DNA from: Phragmites australis | Lineage: Eukaryota; Streptophyta; Magnoliopsida; Poales; Poaceae | Length of the DNA: 64,000 nt | NCBI RefSeq assembly: GCF_958298935.1 | Contig: NC_084922.1 | Coordinates: 19,222,501 to 19,286,500, forward strand | Reading direction: 5' to 3' | Shown here: positions 56,160-64,000 of the stretch, piece by piece | How the letters are laid out: every line of letters starts with the position of its first letter | Numbering within the stretch: position 1 is the stretch's first letter | The notes under the pieces: model-generated | The model's input: only the letters and a program-made list of their open reading frames with translations | What the model was told of the DNA's origin: nothing | Databases searched by the model: none | Translations under genes and position numbers: made by a program

Positions 56160-57392
56160 TAATAATGTTAGACACCATGAACTCAGCGATTCATCGTTGA
56201 ATATTCGGGAGTGCACCGGCGTCGAGTAACATACACTTGTATTGCTGCATAATTTAACTCGTAACCAATGTCATGTTATCATGGAATTAAACTAATTACC
56301 GAAATTAGTTATGATAATCATGTATTAAACTTACATTGGGGGATTTGATATTCTTTGCTCGGAGCGTGATGAGCATGTTCCACGCAACATAGAATCCACA
56401 GGTGTTACCCGATGGTTGTTGGTGGCACTGCTGAAAAGAAACTTTACTGTTAGATGAAAAGAGAAAAAAAACAGCAACAAAGAATATTTGGTATTTTGTT
56501 TGGTAGCACTTACTGTGTACCCAGTCTTGTGTGTCAGCCTACGACCGGCTTTTGCGTCGTAGTCAGGTTGTGCTTGAAGGTACTTGTTGAAAGCCCTGCA
56601 TAAAGAGGGATCGATTATGGAGCCTTTGAATGTTAGAAAAGTTTAATATGTGAACTAAAATAGGTAGAACTTACGTGTCAAGGAGTTGTTTTACAATGCT
56701 ATAATCACGCGATCTAAGTTTGCTTTTTGCAGATGTTGGTCTTGACGAGTCGACGTAGAACACCAAGTCTCACTCGAGGCAAATGTTAAGTAAGATCCAA
56801 TGGCCACCGGTGTTGTGGGCGCCTATCATGTACTTCACTTTTGAGTATTGTTGCATTGCCCTGGCAACATGATTTGCAGCGTAGTTGGAGCGATGTTGGA
56901 TGACCGATATTGTAATGGCCTCAGAGTCAAGAAATGCAACGCGATCCTTGTTCTTCCTTGTTTCTTTCATCAAGTGTCTACAGATAAGGACACAGTTAGA
57001 TTCAAGTCTTAATGGTATTAATTAATGAATATCCAATATCAAGGGACTTACAATGTGAAGACCCATAATAACGATATATCTAGGCCATCAAGGTTGAAGA
57101 GGTTGTATAAGTCATTGAAACACACAATGAAGTAGCCGTCTTGATCACTTAAGAAGTGTCATCGTTTGTACTGTGCGACTATGGACTGATCATTGTTGTC
57201 CCTACAAGCCTGTAAGTAATAATTATGCAGGTCGATACATGCTTTTCCTGCCCTTGCTAGCTCATCTACCGTCATCAAGGGCTTCCCATATTTGAATTTC
57301 GTGTTGGCCTGAGTCCACACTGATGCAATGTCCGTGGACTTCTTCATCGGTACAATGGACTTCGACTTCGCCGGTATAATGGCCTTCGACAT
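56160..57392 (-). pseudogene. CACTA ORF, Ulp1/C48 peptidase-like C-terminal part
   Basis: In order on the minus strand: KPLMTVDELARAGKACIDLH (from 57392), VAQYKR then an in-frame TGA (57159-57161) and HFLSDQDGYF, ETRKNKDRVAFLDSEAITIS, the His block HNTGGHWILLNICLE (56770-56973), FYVDSSRP with the Asp, and QQPSGNTCGFYVAWNMLITL with the Cys codon at 56398-56400. The catalytic His-Asp-Cys set is therefore preserved across presumed exons. The TGA suggests inactivation or a wrongly placed exon edge. Such proteases are known only as passengers or transposase partners; function is not established. Confidence 0.65.
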
Positions 57393-57439
57393 CTCTGGCA
57401 GGTGCTTCTTAGAGTCTTTCTTCTCGACCTCCTTTTCCT

Positions 57440-59118
57440 TCTTCTTTTTTGGGCTCTCTAGGGGAGACGGTATTGGATCTGGAAGCGAGGCTGTCGGATG
57501 CGAAGGAGAATGCGGTGAAGCTGGCTTCTCTAGAGGAGGAGAAGGCAGTGAAGCTGCCTTCTCAGGAGGTGACCGGCGCTGTGGCGGTGCACTTGGAACT
57601 CATCCAGACTGGGATGCACTGGAGACCACGATGTCACCTCTCTTCATTACTTGATTCCACTACAGAATCATTTGGAGAACATGGAGGCTGGATGTTTAGA
57701 TGCCTGTGAATCTCCTTTACTCTAAAAGTCAGCTTCTTCCTTGCAACTCTCTCTTTCTGAACATGCTGAGAGGTATTCTTACACATGCAAAAGATAGCTT
57801 TTAGGACATTCCAGGTAGATGATGATTGGCCTGACTGAGGCGGACTATCCTAACTTGAAGGAGTAGCACTTGTTTTAGACCTTCTTTCCTTAATGAGGCG
57901 AATCTGCAAGCCAGTATGCCTCATTTCTTTATGGAAGGTCAACTTGGTCACTTTCTCAATCATGCACATAATATAAGGAGCATATCCACATCCTCTCTTT
58001 GGATCAATGGATATGAGCCTTATTTCCTCCCAAATATCCTTTGATTTTCCTTCATCTGATGCAAAAGATTTCTTGTATAGTAATTGATATTGCTAGAATC
58101 TCCATCCTTGGGAGCTAGGTACTTTCTAAATAGCATGTTGAAGTAGAAGTACAGAGGAAGGAGTCTAGTGGTTTTACCTAGCTTATAAGGTTTGTTTAGA
58201 TCATATATGTACTCCATGTCAAAAGTAGTGATGACTGGCTTGTCATGGATCCTCTTTTTGTTTTGCAGATCACTGGAGGTGAAACCCAAGCATTTAGCAA
58301 AGTGTATGTACTTCACCTTGCACCAAGTCCCATTTGTCATCCAATGCATGGTCCTTGCAGCATCTGTATCCACATATAAGGTAGCATAGAACTGACAAAT
58401 AGTCTCATTGCACCACGAATACTCAAATGCCATGATTATCTTCATGTTGTGGTGTGCACAAGCAGCAATGACTTTATTGAAATCATGATTGTCAAGACTC
58501 TCCATGTAAGAGCAATCAATCCACTACATAAGTGAAATAGGTGACTTCCTGGGTCGAATGACAATCTCATAGAAATCCTGCTGAAAAGAGACCAGAAGCG
58601 AGGATTTATAGCCATCCTGTTATAATAAAGAGGATTTTTTTTCTTCCTTCCATGATTGCTTTTGTTCTTTCTTTGTAGCTGACAACATGCATGTTATGAT
58701 TTGCCACTCTCAAGGGCCTAGACAGGCAGAATGGTCCAAGCTCATTTGGTTCATCTTGATCATCATTAGCTTCAGAACCACCTTGTGCACTTGAGCTTGT
58801 GGTAGCTTCCAGGTCTCCTAGGTGGCAGCTGACCACCTTTTGGGACATTGGCGATTTGAGCGCCTTTGCTCGAGCCACTTTGAGGAAGCTCACTAGGAAC
58901 GAATGTAGTTGGATTTGGATTCCTAGTCCTCCTAGCAGCCCTCTTTCCCCTTTTTATTTGTTGTCTATCGACGCGAGGACTGGGATCTATTCTTTGCTTT
59001 GTCCTCCTCTCATAGTGTTGCATGATTGGTTCATAATCTGAACTTTCAAAAGGATGATCATACCAACATCCATCTAGATGCAAATAACGACGAACATCTT
59101 CACCACCTCCAGACATAC
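57440..59118 (-). pseudogene. CACTA ORF, N-terminal part (plant transposon protein domain)
   Basis: Starts with ATG at about 59116 (MSGGGEDVRRYLHLDGCWYD), basic, then a frame with ARAKALKSPMSQKVV (58606-58893) and the frame at 58020-58505 with AFEYSWCNETICQFYATLYV, HWMTNGTWCKVKYIHFAKCL and LLPLYFYFNMLFRKYLAPKD. The latter resembles the 'putative plant transposon protein' domain common in grass CACTA-like ORFs. Frame changes or introns separate the parts. Confidence 0.55.
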
Positions 59119-59220
59119 TGATAGATCCTGGACAGATAGATATAAATATTGAGACTAGTCGATAAGAAAAGAAACAAATTTGTGCACAAAGTAAGGCTTT
59201 ATGGCTGAGTTTTGCGAACA

Positions 59221-60261
59221 TCGGATGTTATGAATGGTTTAGTCGCATGTTCTGATCAGATCGGACATTCTGATTGACCGAACGGATGTTCCAATTTTCA
59301 CAGTTAGCCCTAACACTCACTTTTCTTGTGGATCGATTGATAAACTAGCGACAAGTCCTAAGAAAAGATATTTATGATGAAGAACAACACTATTTATCGA
59401 AAGGATTTGGGATTCATCCATAAAAGTAAGGGAGGGACAAGGCAGGGCATGAGGATACCTTGATCTAAAAAGGACACAATTCGAGGAAGATAAGAGGTTT
59501 TGATGCGATGCTTGCCCAACCTCCGATGAAGATTGGAGGTTTCGAGCCCTCGGAAGATCCGGTCGCCAAAGAGGGGGGAAGATCATGAGAGGGAGAGGTA
59601 TCAGGTGGAGTAAAAAGGTGAATGGGTAAGTTGGAAACTGTTCACGGGGTTAAAAACTCTTGTTGAAAACTATAGATCAAATGTTCTGATCAGTGAAAAT
59701 TAACAGAAATGATTCTCATAGAAAGCGAAGATCGGATGTTCCAATGTGAACATCAGATGTTCCGATATGAGTAAAGTACTAGAACTTTGGATGTTCCGAT
59801 TGAACAAATCAGATGTTCCAAACTGTGAAAACTTCTAGATTTTCATAGAGACTTCAGAGATAAAACTTGAATTTTGAACAACATTTTGGAGGAATCTATT
59901 GAGGATATACTTGAGGTGTTTTCTCTACTTATGATCAGAGAACACTCAAGCATAAAAAGCAATGATCATAAGTGAATTAACGTGATCTGTAGATTAAAAT
60001 GGAAGAATTGGAGAGAAAAATGACCAATAAATCCGAACAATAAGCATAAGAGACCAAATGAACCAAAGATGGTGATTTATCCGAGTTTTCGGACTTGTGT
60101 GAATTCATTCATTGTACTAGTACCAAAATTCACTTAGAATGAGATCCTAAGCACTTGAATTAACTTTTAGCGCATAATTCGCTAAAAAACTTTCTTAATA
60201 TTAATTTATTCACACCTTGTGGTTTGTGGGTGCTCATTGAGAGAGTATCACTTTACCAACA
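59221..60261 (-). repeat. Copia 3' LTR (left end approximate) with GGATGTTCCGAT motifs
   Basis: Sense start TGTTGGTAAAGTGATACTCT at 60261, directly after a purine tract (GATGGGGAACATA). The LTR body at 59220-59830 holds repeated (A/T)TCGGATGTTC(C/T)GAT words. Its far end is not defined. Confidence 0.55.
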
Positions 60262-60739
60262 TATGTTCCCCATCTTTAGCTCAAAAACACCTAGGCCAAT
60301 GGAAACAAGGTATGCAAGGAGTCAAGCCACATTTCAAGAATCTAAGATATTAAGCTCATTCCTTAACTCGTAAAACCTATGCTCATCTAGGGTTTGGTGA
60401 AGATATCCGCTAATTGTTTTTCCATCCTTACATGGCTTAGGAATATATCACCTTTTGTTGCGTGATCTCTAAGAAAATGATGTCGGATATCTATGTGCTT
60501 GGTTTGAGAGTGCTGGACAAGGTTGTTGGCTATTTTGATGGCACTTTCATTATCACACAAAAGAGGCACATGATTCATATGGATTTCATAATCTTTCAAG
60601 GTTTGTCTCATCCAAAGTAATTGAGAACAACAACTACTCACCGAGACATATTCTACTTTGGCGATGGATAGGGCTACGGAATTTTGTTTCTTAGATAACC
60701 ATGAGACTAAGGACCTACCCAAGAATTGAGATATGCCCA
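60262..60739 (-). pseudogene. Ty1/Copia RNase H and pol C-terminus
   Basis: Reads GISQFLGRSLVSWLSKKQNS, VALSIAKVEYVSVSSCCSQL, LLCDNESAIKIANNLVQHSQ, TKHIDIRHHFLRDH and QLADIFTKP, the standard Copia RNase H end. VEY replaces the usual AEY. Coding stops at TKP, one base short of the family continuation, and the right side is cut at 60740 by a CACTA element. Confidence 0.85.
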
Positions 60740-60759
60740 CACTACTATAGAAAGGGTCA

Positions 60760-61010
60760 TTAGTGCTAGCTCAAAAACGTTATCAATGGCAGTTTTTGAA
60801 CCAGCACTGATTACTCAGCACTAATAGTTATGGACTATCAGTGTCAATTTGTGAACTAGCACTGATAATGAGTATTGGTGCCGGTCCATAAGAAAGAACT
60901 GGCACTGATAGTCTGAGTATTAGTGCTGGCTTGTAATGCTAGCTGGCACAGATACAGAGACTGTCAGTGCCAATTTTTTGTCATGAGCTGGCACTGATGG
61001 CCCCTCTCCC
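60760..61010. repeat. CACTA subterminal repeats (GGCACTGATA type)
   Basis: At least nine occurrences of (A/T)GCACTGA, GGCACTGAT or reverse forms (TATCAGTG, TATTAGTGC) within 250 bp, next to the CACTA end. Confidence 0.78.
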
Positions 61011-61339
61011 TGTACAGAATCTAGCCGTTGTTGACGATATCACAAATAATGTCACATACAACACATATAACAAGATAAAGTTCAGAATTAATCTCACATA
61101 CAAACACAATTCATTCACATCTCATCTCATTCATGCACACATAACCATATTCTTTCATATGACATTCACTAAAGTTCATAACTAAGACAAGTTTGCAACA
61201 AAAAAAGGTAAGAAGCGATGCCATTCAAGTTTTCTTGTTAACCGAAGACCCTGAACTACGCTTTTTTCCTTAAGAACAATCAGGTAACAAACTCCAAAGG
61301 CTAGGTGAAGGGACGGCATATGAACAATACCATTTGAAA

Positions 61340-63163
61340 ACATGGTACTTGCCGGACCCTGGAATGGCTTCGTCATTGATGAATCCGCATAGTTGTTCCT
61401 AAAGTGCAATGATTCTCTGTGGCATGAGGATACCTATTTCCAGCTAGAGTTCATGCAATTCCTAGCATTGAAGAAATCAATCTAGTTGAACACGAGTAGG
61501 AACTGAAAATTAATCATCAATATATATACCACTTACCTTAGCATTGGTAATGCTACTAAAATTGTTTTTGGTGAATCCATGCAACAAGTCACATACATAG
61601 TAGCCACATAAATTATTGCCCTGGGTCTGAACCCTACAAGGAAAGTTGGTTATGACTTTCATTCCTTCTAGTACAGAAAGTGACATCCTTTCCTCTTGAT
61701 GTAGCGTACGTACACCCTGTACGTGTGTGGTTATTGATCATAACTAGACTTAGATTCAATCAATTTGAACTTTACTAAAGCATTAATGAAATGATTAATT
61801 TACCTTTGTAGCAAGTCTATGATGGATTGGAATTCGTCTACTGGATTTCTTCTCGCATCGAGGGCAATGATATTGCTAAGATATGTCTGGATGACAAAGA
61901 GTGCCTAGTGAAAATTGCACATATATCACCGTAGGTAATTAGTCCTAAGTCCTAATGTTGTGATGCTCAAAAAGAGTAGAATAAATATGGAGGAAAACAC
62001 ATACCCAAAGTTGTGGGTAAAAGTATGTATCTCTTTAATTGGTACGTAAGAATAAAATCAAGTGCATAGTCCTCGACTACTTGTGCCTGGATGGCGACCA
62101 TCTTCTGGTTTATTTTCATTGAGTCGAGGAATCCTACTTCAGTGATGCCTTTTTGATCGCATGTATGTATCTCCATTCTACATACGCAAGATGTTAAGAC
62201 ATTCAGTCTAATGGTACAATAATATATACTGTGAATTATACATATTAGACACTTAGTTCATAAACTTATGAGTTGAATGCCAATGGCATCTTGATGGTAC
62301 AATTGATACATTTAATCAAATAAAATCACTATGATTGTATTTGAACGTGAACATTTCTTTACCAGCCTTTGACTGTTTCATGTACCAGGCATAAAATCTC
62401 CGTATTTGGGTTGTTAGCTCCAATGGGGATTTGACCGGCAGTTCACCAAATTTAAAGTGCCATCTAGTTTTTGCTTTTTCAACCTTGAAATCGTTATCAA
62501 GTGCTTCTTTTGTGATTCCAGCATCATGAAGAAAGTTTCTTTCTAATTCTCCCTATTGTAATAGCGCTCTTTATTTATTTTTACCTTCTCACACGATGCC
62601 ACCCTCAACTGTTTTTTACCCATGATGCGCACACAATTAGATTTTGGCGGTGGGTCCACAGTTCTAGCCAAATTTCGGAGGAACTTGGTGGCCGTTGCTG
62701 GATCGATAGCACTCTTCTTAGTCTCAGTATGTTTGAGGTTTGCAGTGACACCGGTGTTCACTTCTCTTCTGATTTTGTCATCAGTTTTATCATAAGGCAG
62801 AGGAGATGTTGTCTTCTTAGATGTTGTATGTCACTTCTTAACTGGTGCTTGCTGCAATGATGACGTCATTTTTTGAGATGACATCAACTTCTGAGATTGT
62901 GCAGGTGCTACCGGCTTCTAAAGCGGGATAGACGGTGGCAGCGAAGGGGTTGGAGATCTTCTTGGTGGCTATGGAGGCGACAACAGAGGAGGTGGAGATC
63001 TTTTTGGTGGCTTTAGAGGCGATGGCGGAGGAGGTAGAGATCTTCTCGGTGGTTGTGGACGCGATGATGGAGGAGGTGGAGATCTTCTGGGTAGGTCTAA
63101 CGACTCTAAACTATATCTAGACTCGTCTGTGTCTTTGCCAAATACTATTTCACACTTTGTCAC
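61340..63163 (-). pseudogene. CACTA ORF with C48-like domain (fragments)
   Basis: A Pro/Ser-rich N-terminal tract with repeated RRSPPPP(S) words (62969-63163) is followed in various frames by FLRNLARTVDPPPKSNCVRI (from 62761), DQKGITEVGFLDSMKINQKM and DFILTYQLKRYILLPTTLGM (61967-62176), ARRNPVDEFQSIIDLL (61810-61860) and EQLCGFINDEAIPGSGKYHV (61340-61410), the usual C-terminal end. Frame changes and stops abound, and the His block (expected HWILL) is not preserved. Confidence 0.6.
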
Positions 63164-64000
63164 ATCTCACAATCCGTAATTACATAATTAAGCATAAATA
63201 TACTTCTTAAGCATTATGTTTAATTGTCTGTGATTTTGTTTTGTAACTATAAAGTAATTCGTTTAAAATAATTTGGATAAGAGAAAGAAATTTGGGAGAG
63301 AAAAGAATAGAAGTTGCATTAGAAATACCTCTTTTCTCCAACATGTAGGCCCCACAAGTGGCCCCACCATCCCAACCACCAACAGGGGTAGCACCACCTG
63401 CTCCCTCCCTCTCCTCCCTCACTCCCCATGCCTCCCACCTAGCAGCACAGCTGCAGTAGCAGCTCCCTCTCACTCCCCTCTCAAGCTCTCTCTCCCTTTC
63501 TCCCAAAATCCGACCTCAAGAGAAGGATTTGAGGTATGCATGTGGTACCATTGCGATCCTTAGCTCATAATCTATCCATCCCTCCAATTCGTTTTCGTTT
63601 TCCCAAAAGATTCAAGCCGATTTTGGTGTTTAGGGTTGAAACATGAGGAACACCAGATTTCTTCATCTCCCAGGCGATTTCCTCCATTTCCTCCATCACC
63701 CGATGATCACCCAACACCACAATCATCTTGGGTAAGTTCCTTAGGTTTCCCATGGCAAGAATGCATGATTTGGTTGGTCAATTTCGAGTTTGGAGCTTAG
63801 GTTATGAAGTTATGGTGTTGTTGAGCTTTGAGGTGAATTAAAGGATTTGGATGAGTTTTGAGTTAGAAATCGAGTTGCTAGGTTGATGAGCGAATTCTAG
63901 ACCCCATGAACTATCCCAAACATATTCCCTTTTGACTTGGAGAGGCTCCCAAATCAAACCGGCCAATTTTTCCCCTCAAAACGGCTGTTCTGGAGCAACC
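63164..64000. other. Unassigned right edge
   Basis: Contains a C-rich pyrimidine stretch (63340-63510). No domain-bearing ORF was recognised; it may be further CACTA sequence or an unrelated leader or LTR. Confidence 0.3.

Larger units (their letters stand above)
55480..59220 (-). mobile_element. CACTA-like DNA transposon with Ulp1-type ORF (boundaries approximate)
   Basis: Left side (55480-55900) is a dense field of GTGACGGGTAAC / GTTACCCGTCAC arms, typical of grass CACTA subterminal repeats. Then a minus-strand split ORF (about 59120 to 56160) encodes the C48-peptidase type protein carried by plant CACTA elements. A clean CACTA terminal repeat was not found on either side, so limits are estimates. 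Confidence 0.6.
60740..64000 (-). mobile_element. CACTA (En/Spm-type) transposon, left end and C48-type ORF, right end not seen
   Basis: The terminal CACTACTATAGAAAGGG starts at 60740 inside Copia RNase H sequence; CCA (60737-60739) would be the 3-bp target duplication. Subterminal CAGCACTGAT/ATCAGTGCTGG-like words fill 60760-61010. A minus-strand ORF from about 63160 to 61340 has the same layout as the other CACTA-like element. The right terminal repeat was not found and may lie beyond the window. Confidence 0.7.

Noticed and set aside
1..64000. CRISPR arrays, tRNA or rRNA genes, bacterial-type operons
   Set aside because: None seen; regular repeats present are LTR or subterminal arrays without unique spacers.

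Overview
The window reads as intergenic and intronic DNA of a grass, most likely a panicoid. It is dominated by plant-type transposable elements: Ty3/Gypsy CRM, Tat and Tekay/Del elements, Ty1/Copia, LINE, hAT and CACTA. One intron-containing plant gene was recognised, an ELL-associated factor (EAF) homologue. No rRNA, tRNA, CRISPR array or bacterial-style operon was seen. Species and chromosome position are inference; a young CRM-clade element hints at centromeric or pericentromeric DNA.

Left third (1-24125): three nested Ty3/Gypsy elements, all transcribed from the minus strand. A decayed Tekay/Del-type chromovirus (12923-24125, about 2.9-kb LTRs) was hit in its 3' LTR by a Tat-type element (1-12922, running off the left edge). 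The Tat element's 5' LTR was then split by a young CRM-type element (4308-11963). The CRM copy has two 918-bp LTRs differing at one base, a perfect 5-bp target duplication (ACCTA on the plus strand), and a gag-pol frame broken only by one extra base in an A-run. The last ~100 codons of its polyprotein lie inside the 3' LTR.

Middle (24126-47040): a gene-free spacer with a degraded hAT element (26043-27499, 7 of 8 target-duplication bases matching), then the EAF-like gene on the minus strand (ATG at 46975, ancestral stop at 28565). Four coding exons can be joined with exact GT/AG sites. The introns are about 5.3, 1.6 and 10.5 kb; intron 1 holds an internally deleted Copia element (TSD AAAAC) and intron 3 holds a LINE. 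The last exon carries an in-frame TGA and a 1-bp frameshift, which would remove the acidic and serine-rich C-terminus.

Right third (47041-64000): AT-rich DNA with several tandem duplications, a plus-strand Ulp1-protease-like remnant (about 52080-53050), a CACTA-like element with GTGACGGG subterminal palindromes and a C48-peptidase-type ORF (about 55480-59220), a Copia 3' end (about 59220-60739), and a second CACTA element that starts inside the Copia RNase H sequence at 60740 and runs towards or past the right edge.

The genes do not form a pathway. What can be read is a layered insertion history, plus one host transcription-elongation gene enlarged by insertions and apparently damaged. A cross-cutting pattern is that several unrelated elements carry arrays of short palindromic motifs in their LTRs or subterminal regions.
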